Positions 1 to 13,500 of a stretch of 64,000 bases of DNA are shown one piece after another. The number at the start of each line of letters is the position of its first letter. Within the stretch, counting starts at the first letter, position 1. The translations under genes were made by a program, and so were the position numbers. Under the pieces are notes generated by a model, which saw only the letters and a program-made list of their open reading frames with translations, was not told the DNA's origin and searched no databases. Source of the stretch: Sipunculus nudus (lineage: Eukaryota; Annelida; Sipuncula; Golfingiida; Sipunculidae); contig CM049318.1 in assembly GCA_026874595.1 (NCBI GenBank), forward strand, positions 5,597,741 to 5,661,740. The letters run 5' to 3'.

Positions 1-619
1 GGGAATAAAAAATAATCCACCAAAATCATCAAAACAAATTCAATCAGGGCACTGGCATCAGGTCAGATAAGCCACAGCTTTTCAAATGACATATTGCAAG
101 AAGTTACCTTTCTACCTCCACATTTATGCAACCTACAACCTTAGGTTACACGTTTCTCACGTTTGTCAACATTGCTGTGTAAACTGTTTACATACATATT
201 TTTGAAAAAAAAGTTCACACATCCTTAACGAAAGCCTTATAAGGACTTTTCACAACCAAAATTACCCTTAGATCATCAATATTTACTCAGAGGAAGCAGG
301 AAATCGCATGAATTCTTCTTCAAAAGGTAAATGATTGGACGCCTTTCAAGATAATGATAAGCGCACGACTGATTCCATTATCTAAACCTTAGTGTGCATT
401 ATATAAATATCATGAATAAAACAGCTTGTTGCCTGTTATTACCCTTTATGCTGCACACCATAAATGTATAATTTAGTTGAAGATAAGCGTGAATATGCAT
501 ATATGTTTTTCGTTTTCGTATTTTACATCACACAAGTGATAGTAGTCTGATTAGGACCAGGGGTATTCGTTTCCATTCGGGCCCCCTTTAACACCCGACA
601 ATGCAGATATTTTACTCAC
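1..619. other. Intron sequence of the giant gene at the left edge
   Basis: The exon ending at 620 is followed in transcript order by a GTGAGT donor, so this stretch is intron. I find no further exon in it. Confidence 0.5.
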
Positions 620-1424
620 AGCGTTTATGGCCCACACAGTAACATATATATTTTCTCTCGGTCTGACGCTCCTCGTCAGGGTCATGTTGACTTTCTGGAC
701 GGCCCCTTCGTCTCTGTGTTCGTCGTCTGTTGAGTGGAACACTTCAACAGGTCGGCCCTGTCAAGAATATATCAAAATAAAGCATGGCTCAGACATTACA
801 TCTGCTGCAAAACTCTAACTGAACTATGATCCCGTACTTGTATTCCTTTGTATGATATGTGATAAATAAATATGTATAAAAATGTACACATTTATTTTCT
901 TGATTCATCATTAAATAAAGAGTTTTTTTCTGAGTTTACTGAGTGAATGTATACATATTTTTTGTTGAAAATTTGCTTACCCCGATAAGGTCACTGCTGT
1001 CGTAGAACGTGCCTACTGTGATGTAGTACTTGATGACCCCGGTGTGGGGGTCAGAGAAGCCGAGGAACGCCAGGCTGACGGTACTGGTGTTGTACAACAT
1101 GTATCCCAGGCGATGACGGCCGAGGTTCACCGAGTGGTCAGTAACCGCCGCGAAGGCTCCGGGTCTCGGACGACTGTGGTCAACCTAGAATAACGTGAGA
1201 AATGCTCGATTTTAGACGAGAGTGAAGTCAGTAAGTAAAATCACCGAAAGCTGTCTTTAGATGGCCAAGAGCCATTTTACATATTGATATGGCAAACTGA
1301 CGGCCTGGTGGGACTTTGAAGATATTTACAAAATCGAAACAAACGATTTTTCTGTGTGCTTACAACAGATATTAGATTGAAGGAGAAGCAATTTGAGAAA
1401 TACATCACACATTCTGAGATACAG

Positions 1425-1470
<46 letters not shown>

Positions 1471-4400
1471 TAGGAACGGTACCAGCTGTGGCTGACTGAC
1501 GGTAGTGGTACAGATGCCGGCCCCGTTACACCCCACCACTCTCGCCTGATACCGTTCACCGTCACGTAACGTCACGTTCGAGTAGATGGTTTCTCTGACG
1601 TCACCAAAAAGCTGAAAGGTAAATGTAATAAAATCGCTATCACTGACTTGGGTAAAACCGCTACCTCGCTTCATTTAAACATCTTAAGCTTTAAAGCATC
1701 ATTCATCGGTCGGAGCGATATTTTATAGTACTGACCTTAATTTTGTAAAAAGGTAATTCATGCTAAATATTTTCCTTGTAAAGAGGCGACTTATTTTAAA
1801 GGCTAAGAGTATTTTATTTTATTTAATCAAAATTTAAATTCCGCCATTTCGATAAGTTGTTATAATTTTTTATAATCGATCATGCTGTTCCTTGAGAGGA
1901 GAATTCAATACTGTCAGTGTCCAGGGAGGCATTAATCCCTATGTAACCAAGGCATAAGAGAAGATGGAATTTGAATATTTAAATTGTGGATATATGCGCA
2001 TCATCAGAACTACTATTATTATTATTAATCTTAATATTATTATTAAAATGACATAAAGAATTGAATTTTTTTTAAAATTTTATTTAAGATCTTCATTTTT
2101 GTTATGTCATCCCTATTACCTTCACTGGCGGGAAGTGGAGCTTTCTATTTCCCACAGACATCAGTGACACAAAGTGCTCGCTTAGGCCGCTCTCTCCGTC
2201 AAACAGCTCCCACGTCACGTGCACTGCGGTCCGCATTACCTGTTCATAAAGTATACCCTGCATCATTAGCAAGATTTACAACATTTGCTTAAAATCTGAA
2301 ACCTGGCCTCAGACTACTGGAAACAACAACACACACCAATCTTTGACAAGAGTAATGTTGTCATGTGTGATTTAACACTTAAAATATAAAATTAAAACTA
2401 TAACTTTGTAAAATAAATATTTACATATTTTTGTATTCTTTATTGTAAAATTTATGATCGTTTGCATAAAATGCTAATAGCTTTGTATTCCATTGATATG
2501 TTATGTTTAAAGCAATCTGTTTAGATGTTTTATATTATACAGTTTTAATGTATTGTACAAATTGTGCAATTTTATCAAATTAAAAAGAGGAAACACATTA
2601 TCAAATATGTAACACTTTGGAATAAAACATGGATCCATGACAAGGGAGTGGAAATAAAATTACACATGCCTTTTGTGTATTTATTCGTCTTTCTTTTCAC
2701 TGAGCCAGGTATAAAATAAGTGTTTAAGTATCAATATATATCCAATTCATAAGCGCTAATCTCCCAGGTAAACTAACAAAAATTAAAAATCCTAGAGAAC
2801 CTTTAAAATGTCAGCTTACCTGTGTGCCCGGTCTGAGGGAGCCGACTTTGAAGTGTGCGTCAGTACGAACTTCAGGCGCTGATATATCTACCATGAAGCC
2901 GTCCGACGTGGCTCTGCTTCTTAATCCTATAATATCAAATTAATCTTGCTGAGTACACAATGAAATAGTGATTCACTGGTTAATTCGCTGTTCAAAGTAA
3001 ACGACAGCGATTCCGTGGTCAATTTACTGCTCAGATGTAGAGGGTATGGGTCAACCGTTTTGAGGACCCGGAGAAAACCACCGACCTTGGACGGGCAACT
3101 ACAACCCACTCTCATAGCCACGCCGGGAATCGAACCCGGGTTGCCACCGAAAAGAGCCGAGCGTTTTACCACTCAATTGTCCGGTTTCCTCCATCCTTAC
3201 CGACTACCGAGCGCCAACATCCGAGCCATGGAGAGTGCCTTGTATTAGTTATTATAACTAGCTGTACAATCCATGTAAAATAAATAAAGTTTTTTTTTTA
3301 TTTTAACCGTTCTGAGGTAAGTTAGTAGGAGGTTTTGGAGCTCTTGTTATGTGAGCTCTCTCCAAAACAATTTTCAGATTGTTTGATCTCTATGTATTGG
3401 ACAACAACGTTTTTTTCTATTTTATTCTATTTTAGACAGTGTCTAGACCACGATCATAATAGTTGACACGGTTCATCACATGATTGTTCATATTTTCTTA
3501 TTATTTATTCATGATTATATGACAATAGTCTCTTCCACCGGTTACCCATTGGAATTTGGTAGTTATTTTTTCTAACAACAATTATCTTAACACAGTCACA
3601 GTATTACCCTAAAGTGGAAAACAGATAAAAGGCCGAATATATTCTTCTTAGTCTTGTGACCAAGTGACATTGTGCCTGGCATCGGGTAAGCAGCCTAACT
3701 TTGAAAGTTATGTTACTTTTTTTAAGAATATTTATCACACTAAGCAGCCTAACCAAAAAGCTTTACAAATCGGCTACTTCTAAATGCAGTTCTATGTGCA
3801 TGTGACTAGTGACCTTTACCTTCACTAATGTGGTCAAGATCTTGGTTTCTGACAATGTTTTTTTTTTTATATCTTTTCTAAAATTGTTTGCAGCGTATGG
3901 CTTTGGTTTCATTTTGGTAATTATTCTATATGCTTCAGTATTTCATTGCAACTTGATTTTTGTAGCTGGTCTTCAATGTTACACGTGAAGCATAATTTCA
4001 TACCTCACGACTTGCTGGGCGAGTTCAACATGATAAAACTGGGTAAATTTTATAACCAATAAACCTATCGATAGACTTATCTTAAAATCATATTCTCATT
4101 TCAGAATACTCCTACTTGCCTGCACCATTTTGGACTACAACTGTTGTGAATATACGAGTACTGAGCGGCATCTGGTGAGGAATGTTGGTACAAGCGCGCT
4201 CGGTGACGTGCAGGATCGTTTTAGATAGGATGTCGTCTGCGCCAACGGAAGTTCCGGCCCACCACGTGACCTGGGCTATTCCGGAGTGAACATCGTGCAT
4301 GTTGAACCAAGCTGCACACAGACTTGTTCTAAAATATTGAAGTAAACGAATATGGGAAATGACAAGGCTTTTCCGTAAATGCGCTCAGTAAGAAAAGGAA

Positions 4401-4485
4401 ATTGTTTCGATTGCATGCATTATAGGGAGGGGGTAAAAATGATTGATCAATAATAATAATAATAAAACAACAATAATAATAATTT

Positions 4486-4531
<46 letters not shown>

Positions 4532-7500
4532 CAAAGCATCAGGAATGCATTTAGGAACTGTCATACAACATTTTCAATGACGATGTCTTAAAAGAACCTT
4601 AACAGTGTATTTAGATGAAACTGGTGGGAACCTTGATGTCTGATACTGTAAATCTTCCCCTGATGGTCCGTCGATCACATCACCCAGCACTGGCGGAGAA
4701 TTGTCCGGAATGATGCCGTCAGATATCACCACCCTACACATTCCTGCCCAGTTACAGGCTTTGACGGATGTATGGTATTTCTTCCCTGGTTGAAGTGTCA
4801 AACCCTCAAGCTGCAAAGCTGATACAATGATATTTCAGATTAAGTCTTTTGTCCAATTGGATACAATGAACTGAGGCGCCCAACAGTATTTGTATTTAAT
4901 TTCCAGAGTTATAATGAAAACGCATGGTTTTATGTGATTAAAAGAAAAAGTTTAGCAATTTGGAGGTAAAAGTGTCTTGAATTACACGTTGTATATGGTT
5001 GCTGTGTTAGGCCCTATATTAAAAGGAACAAAGACATGTACGAAAGAAAGAAATAAGAATGAAACACAATGAAGAGACAAATTCCTTTCCTCCAGATTAC
5101 TAAATTTACAAAAAAAAAACCAAAAGCAACTTGTATATCACTTTAATTTCATGAACCTTAAGTTGATGATTATTAAAAGGATAAATTTTCTATAATATCA
5201 AATGAATTCACACTTAAAACATTTATTAAAAAAATTATTATATATCACAAGTTGCTAGTCCCCAGTCAGTTTCTTCCATAACATCTGTGAAAGTAGGGGA
5301 TGAACCGACGGAGACCACGTAATGCCATATCCCCGTCTCAGTGTCGTGAAAGCCTCCCCAGGTTGACGACAGGTGGCGCAAATCAGACTGTGGGTATTAT
5401 AATGAATCCATGATAATATAAAATAAAGCATAAGATATTTTTCTTCTCTCAGTATTTCTTAATGTTTACTGGATTCAACTACCATAGGCCCACTCAAAAA
5501 ATATTTTACCGAAAGATGGATATAGAATTGAACTCATCAACCCATTCCTACAGGACGGGCTAAACAAGAGGTTGCATCATATGTTTTACCGTAAAAACTT
5601 TTCAGATAAGAAGAACATCCATTTTTCTCTTCATGTCTGAGGTAATTGTCGCATGATGCAGTTTACACATGAATTAAAGTTAAATTAATGAAACTGTTTA
5701 TCATAAATGAACGTTAAAGCAGTGGCTTTACTTTTTGGTTATCACACAACAGTTTGTCAAAGTAATCTGTACTCTTCACCTGGCCGTCCTGGTCTTCTCC
5801 CGATGCGGAGGAGGCGCCATCAAGTACATATCCGGGACTTGGTGGTGTGACGTCAACTATGAATCCTCTAGAACTTGCTGTTGCCACTAATCCTGCAGCG
5901 TTCTGTGCCTTTTATAAAATTAAACATATTTTGATCTGATTATGTGTACCTTTCACACGAAAACAAGTTGATGCACGCGAAAGAAAACTCACTGACGGAC
6001 AGACGGACACTATAGGACACCGCTATTCATGCGGGGCCCTTATAACAGTTTTAACAGTGTCTTCTTACCTTGTCTGATTGCAAGTTCAGATGCTGGAAGA
6101 TAATATTACCTCCTATAGAAACAGAGTTGCAAAGAAAATCACCGACTGTCCTCTTGCATGAATATTAGATTTAATTATAGAGTAATTATAGCTACCAATT
6201 AACCCTATGAATTTGAGAGAGATCAAGCGTGCATGTTCTCGCTGAGATATTGCGCGCACACATAAATCACCGATTAGGCTGTGGCGGATATATTTGAATT
6301 CGGACCGGTCCGTATTTCGATAGGTCTGGAGCCCTCCGAGGCACCAATGACCCCTGAGTAAAAGAACAAGAGTCTTAGAATTATAATTCATTGGAACTTC
6401 CCACAAAGTGTAAAAGTTTAATTCCAGTCTAATATGCTTTCCTCGTTTTATCGAGACAAAACATGTTGTGCAAATATTTTGTAGTTGAACTTTACATGGA
6501 ACCGGCGATTTTGGGTATCGCATCACGCATGGTTATTTAAATGTACTTTATAATGATATATTATTTGCTTTGCTAGTACATAAGAGTAAGCCAGATATGG
6601 CACACTAATTAATTCGCTGGTGATTGTATCCCCGGTTGGACCTACCTGGACGGTTATGATATATTTGCGGCCTGGGACAAGCCTGAGAGGACTGTCTGTG
6701 ATCAACTCTGTATGAACGGTCTCCCTGAAGGCTGTGACGTCACAATGATTCGGATGAGTTCCAACGCACCAGCGGTACAAATCGACACCTATTGGGGCAA
6801 ATCTGAATGTAGAATATTTTTTTTGTTTTGCTATTCTTTCTTAATGGTCAAGGTTGTGTTACCAGGTGCGTATATATCATTTTACAAGACGTCATTAACG
6901 GAGTTACGGAAACACAATGTGTAAAAATCAGTGTGTGACATACGCATATGCACTGCCTGACACGTGGAAACACCGCAGTTACGAAATCATGTAAGCGCTT
7001 ATTCATGAAATCGCATACACGCGCATATAGGAAAAAAGTAAACTTTTTATTCATTCACAACGAAGAAAAATTACATTTTATTGAATTAAACACAAACCGA
7101 ATTAAACCAATTTTATTTTCAACATCCATGCTGACGTTTTCTTTACGATTACTTTTATTCCACTTTAGATTTAATATCAAATTATACATCATGATTAGAT
7201 AAATAGTTTTAGATGGTACCGACCGCTTTCTTGATCCAGAAACAGCCCCTGCCACGAGAAGTGAAGAGAACTGGCGCTGGTATGGTAGGTTCCCCCGACT
7301 GTCACGTGATCACCGGTTAACTGCGGGGCTGTAATATCTATGGTAACGATCTCTGATGTAACAGTGGTACTCCGGCCGACAAAATCTTCAGCTGAACATC
7401 ATAGGAATATAATATGATAAATATATCATAAAAAGATATTATAATTATACAATTATTAAACTTAGTTGGAGGAACGTGGAGAAATTCACTTCGTCATATT

Positions 7501-10500
7501 TTTATGTGCCTGAAATTGGAAGAACATAATAAGAGACATTCAAATTTACGTATGACAGAATGGGGTTTGGTAGTTTAGACTGAGCTTAATTCACCAACTA
7601 AGTAAAAAAAATATATTGAAAAATCAACATATACTTGTAGATATTTAAACATTTAATTAGTTTCTCTTCATATTGTGTCTTATTGTTCTAATTTGGAATG
7701 TTATATATTGTTATTATTAAGCCAAAGAAAAAAAAAGATGTGGTTCGCAGGCACTTTTTTTAGAAATTAGTGCGGGCGGGCTGTATTTTATTTTTGACCT
7801 TTTTTGTATGTTTCGATAAAAATGTCATATGATCAGGGTAAAGCATGATTTAAACATTTTTTTGCCAAGCAGGTAAAAGCAGTAAATAAATTGTATTATT
7901 TATCTTCTTGAAAAGATAAAAATCAAAATAAAAATGTTTGATACGAGGGGTTAAAATTGACGCGGGCGGTGCCTGAAAACCATACCTTTTAATTTTTTGT
8001 TTACCTCATCTAGCGTACTAAATTTTACACTTTCTCTACATTCTCCGATTGAAAATTACTATGTTATGTAGATCAGAAAGCACCGCGGACAAGCTAACAT
8101 GAGCATAGTCAATTCATCATACAGCCTTATTTTGCCGGATTAGGTGCTCACCTCTGACACTGACGTAATAACTCTCTCCTTGCTGTAACAGCAGACCAGA
8201 TATCACCTTAAAGTTTACATTCCCCACAGAAATGAACGCTTTCACATCTTCGCCTCCATCAAACGTACCTGATTAATAAAATTATAATTTTCTTTTCACC
8301 TTTTTATAAATAATCAATAAATATAATAAACATGTAAAATTAAGAGAAAAATGAGGAAACTTTAAAATGAAGAAGAATGTTATATGTACAGTAAAACTCC
8401 CTTATTACGACAACCAATGGGACCTCGATAAAGTGGTTGCATTTTCGAGGTGGTCGCTAAACAGAGATGGACGTGAGGCGAAGTTTTACTGTTATAACAA
8501 ATTGATCTGTTAAATCTGATCACGATAAAGTTATTTTCTCTTAACACGAAATATCATCATTTGTTATTATTCCCTGTGGAAATAAGTGAAATATCATCTA
8601 AGTAAAAGACAGGCATACCTATAGCAATTTTGTAATCTGAAATGCCAGTGTGCACAACGGTAGCACTTCTTATCTCAGGGTCCGAGAACCCCGCCCAGTG
8701 TACCAAGATGGCGGACTGGTCTTGCTAGAAAAAAAGGACAAACTATTGTGATTTGTTGTTTAATAAATACTTTTATAAACAAAGGAACAATGGCTGGTTT
8801 ATATTTAGCGTTAGGGAGATTTAATTCTCTTTAAGTTATTGTTTTATTTCTTGATAAGTGCTTCCTAAACAGTAAAGATATCATAGATATGAACCTAAGA
8901 ATACAATTATGACGTTATTGAGAGGAAATATTAAAATGATCATTCTCATACTAGGTGTGTTAAATATGCATAAACTGTGGTGTTTTCTCCTTAAATATTA
9001 TGGTATCTACCAAACTCGTACTAACACCGTTTGCTTACTCCTGTACATTGGTGGAAATAAGCTTGCGTCAGACGCGATCAGAGGCGCAAAATTAAAACAA
9101 ACCTGCACGCCGCCTGTTGGCTGTACTGGGCTACTTAACAAATCAACATTTTCAAGCTTCCCACTAGTGTTTCTGATGTTTTTTTTTATTCTGTTTCATG
9201 TTTCCTTCTTATTTGCGAAGTTATCACGCATTCCACAGTGAAACGTACATATAAAAAAAAATCCATCTATTTTTTTTTATAAAGTAAGGATCATGGCTTT
9301 GAAGTTTAGTCAGATAACATACCAAATAACGTTTATGTTTGTCTATACTGCCCACGTGCACTCGTCCCGACACAGGCGGCTCCGCGTCTACCACGATACC
9401 ATCACTACACGCGGACACTGTGGGCAGCCGCTCCTCAGAGGTCTCACGCTGTATCACCGTCTCATTTGCATATATGCAAATATAATACCTGGCACCGTCA
9501 ACTAATTTCAGTTCCTCAATGTTGATATAATTATTCTATGAAATAAACAAGACAATTTTTTTAATTAATGTAACTTTAAACATCTGATTGAGTTAATGTT
9601 GAGATATATGTAAACTTTAACAAAATATTACTATCATTTAGTTGACTATACAAACGTGACATATGCTGTATAGAGTGCCATTTTTTAATTCTTAGTGTTA
9701 CTGATTACTTTCCTGAATACAAAATTTCTACCTCAGTTTCTCCACAGGCGAGAGTGGCTGGCGAGGAGCAATGGAAGTCCTGGAACTTGACTGGAGGTTT
9801 AAGATTCATTCCTCTCTGCAACCTCTCTCCAGACACAGCCTTCCATAAGAAACGAGGGTGGCGCAGCGCCGGCCACACTGCCTGGAGAGTGTTAGGTGAT
9901 GGTGTGAATTCCTGGTCAGGATACGGCCATCTTGCATTCCGTTCCAGTCTGATTGGTCTGAAGTACGTAATTTCATATATAATCAAATTATTTTATAAAT
10001 TATAAATAAATTTACTTTGTATTTCTTGATCTGTTTCTTATCCTTTTTTCGAACACCTTACATATAAACCCACAGACACACTGACAGAATCGGTATATAT
10101 AAGCGTGATGTTAAATTAAAATCTCAAAGTGTGCCAGGGTTTGAACTGTGCTAAAACAATACAAATGAACAAAAACAAAGGGAGCAAAAGTAGTTATTTA
10201 CCCTTGATTCCTTATATTATTATCGCAATCTGCATTTACACAAAACATACCAAATACCAAACACCCCACGAAAAATATTCAACATTAAGTTTAAGTTGGT
10301 GTTGGACATGAATAATATAAATATGCGATTTAGTACCTGATTTCACCGGGAGTGTCTCCACCTACACCAACAGCGTCGATAACCGTATTTTGTCGCAGAT
10401 GAACCAGTGTACAATCCATTATCTTGGTCTCTATGGCAGATGATAGTCCCACGTGGTTGTAACCCTTTAGGACCAGCACGTGACAGTACGCCGGGGACAG

Positions 10501-13500
10501 GGGATACGGGAGTGTAAAGTAGACCGTGTACTACATAGAGATAAGTAAAAATGTCATTTAGAAACCAAAGGCATGATCTAGAAAATTTCTTTTTTTTCAT
10601 GTTCATTAGCATGATATTTTATTATTTTTATTTATTACTTTTGGGGGGGGGGGGCGGTTCCTGCTTTGAGTGTATGGAATCTTTTGGAACATTTGGTGTC
10701 ACCTGGATTTACAAATGATAGATGTGATGCTGGATAATTACTTTTCTTTTGTACATTAAATTGTGGCAATAATTCAGTAAATCTTACAATCTGTTGACGT
10801 CGCGTGGAATACTTGCAGCCCCAGGTATAAAGACACGATTAAGAGTTTATTAAATTGGCAGGTGAGGAGTTCATGTTTACGGAGATATGCGCTCTCTGTC
10901 TACTAAGATCAAAATTTTGTCAATTCATAATTCTTCTCCTTTTTTAATGGACATGAAATGAACATACCCAGGTATCATAAAACGGGGTTATCCTTCGATA
11001 TGCTTACATAATATAGAATATTAACCTACACAATAATGAAGCCTATATATAACTGCTTTGTTCAATTTAAAAAGAATATTTGAAACATGCTGACATTGCT
11101 TGCTTCCGCTTCCGGTACGGTAACACGTGACCATTTGAACAGCTGGTTCCTCGGCTGGACGCCCTGGTAATCGACCATGACCGTCCATTCGTAGTATGAG
11201 ATCCCCTGGACGGACGCTGGCAGACGGATCTGATGGTAAGGTGTCCACGTGAAGCGGAGCCCGGTAACAGACAGAGACGTGTCGTTGATTGGATTTACGT
11301 ACAGCCGGCCCGGGGAGGGAGGAGTGGTCAGAACGTGGAAACCACTCGTATAAACTGGCTGAAAGGAGGTAAAAATATTAAAATCTTTACTTTTCTAACT
11401 GTATGACCAACTGAAATGAGCGACTAAACTGCTGACGTTGTGAAATAACTGCTAGCTCCAAAAATAAACTACTGACCTTGGGAAATAACCACTGGCTCAA
11501 AAATAATAAAAATGATATTTGTTATGCATTTCCCGTTGATGAATTGTTAAATGTTCATCATTTAAATGTACCTCTTGTTTCCGATTGGTTTAATCTATAA
11601 GAGGTTTGGTAGGTCACTTTTGTAAATAAAATTCTGTATGTACTTAAACGTAGATCTGAAAAAAACTTTGTTGACTACCTTAATTCAGATGTAAGCATTA
11701 ACCGCCATGACCATATAGTCTTCAAAGGTGACTGGGCAATAGAAAATAAAACTAATTAAATCACTTACATACCTTAAAGCAGCCATTTTCGTGACACATG
11801 TTCAAGGAACTTCTGTAGCGGTTCCCGTCGAAGAACTGCACGTCAGTTCTTGTCGCCGCCGTAACTTTTCCAACAGACCTATCAGTACTAACGTTATCCC
11901 ATTTGCTATTGAAGAAAAGTCAATAATACAAATAATTACTATTGTTCTATCAACCGGACATATAATTACTCTGTAATAACGAAATGAATTGTAGATTTAC
12001 ATTGCTATATAATTCAGATTAACAGTGTGGTTGAGGTAAGGCCATGCAAAAATTGTATTGTTCTACATATTCGATGCTCACGTGAACTTTTTTTGCAACT
12101 GCAGAACAGGCCCTTGATAATGGTGCTTTAATTTGTGCTATGACACATTTCCCTAAAAGAATTCTTAAAGGTGTAGGAAATGTACTAAATGAATTGATTA
12201 TAGACACTATTTCGAGAACTAAAGCATTTTTTGTATATTCCATTCAAGCCATGAAAGAAAAAAGAGGGAATAAAAACATTTCGCCGATTTGTACTATATT
12301 TTATGTTTCCAGTAACCGTAGAACAATTTTTGTGTGGGTAAAATAACCAATAAGTCAATAAAAGCACCTTACAAACCTCACGAATGGCGAAAAGGGCTTC
12401 GGACATCGCGATTGTATAGTCAGATTATGAATCTCTGACTTTTGCAGTAGGCGAATTTACCTGTTTTCGGGTGACCAGCGTTGTACCTGCCAGATGACCT
12501 CTTTGACGTAGTTATTTATGTTAGCAGGGAAGTTCCAGTGGACGGAGTAAGTGGTTTGGGAAAGCTGGAACCTCATGTCGTCCTCGCAGGTAAAGTTAAA
12601 TGACGAGTGATGCTCGGATAACTGTCGTGTGTTGTCTGTTGAATGTATAAAAGGATGTCTATGGTAACATGATAGACCTACAATGTTTTACATTTTAATT
12701 ATTTAGAGTGAAAATTAAAATTACAGATTAAAGTTTTGAAGTGTGTGTTCCTCTAAACCATGAAAGAAAGAATTCATTTTAAAATGTGTTTCTTAAATAA
12801 AACGTTTTAAGAAAAATTAAAATAATAAATTATTTATTCCCAAAAAGGCAATGTCATATATATGGTTAACAATTATGCGTTTGTGTTATTTACCGTATGA
12901 TTTTCTTAGCTGTCCTTCACACATGGTAAGACGTGTTGAACAGATTTAAAACTTATATCATTTGGGAATAGACTGATTTTGAAATAAAGACCTTTTAGCA
13001 GAGAAAAATGACACCAAAAACTTTATAAATAGTTCTTTCGATGTTTTTGATATATTCATGTTGTAAAAACACATAAACACCATTCTGAAGGATATCTGAC
13101 ATATTCAATCTAAGAAATAAATAATTTTTTTATCAATAAATTTAAAAAATAAATTAAAACTTTTATTTTAAAAACTACTTATTCTTTCTTCTGTGGTTCA
13201 AAAGAACAAACACCAACTTTTGCAATTAATGTTTTACTTTATCAATTTTCAATGTAAATCATAATACAATAGGTGTTTAAGCCTGTAATGTTTTCCTACA
13301 CACCTTCAAGCCGTAAGTGTCGACATATGTTTGTAATTCATTATGTCGAACGAGTTAAATATATAAATAATAATGCCTTATTTTCTGAAAGGCAGGAAAA
13401 CATGCAGATCAAGATTCAATATCAGATTATAATCAATAATCAATATTCATGAAGAAGGCCCTTTGATCTACATTTGCATCCTATAAAGTTTATCAATATC

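Noticed and set aside
3120-3180. Genuine tRNA gene
   Set aside because: The B box is perfect, but the acceptor-stem pairing and a clear anticodon arm are lacking and a SINE body follows.
6113-6526. 137-residue minus-strand open frame
   Set aside because: It lies wholly in an intron between the exons at 6646-6802 and 5780-5902, with no splice sites or domain features to support it.
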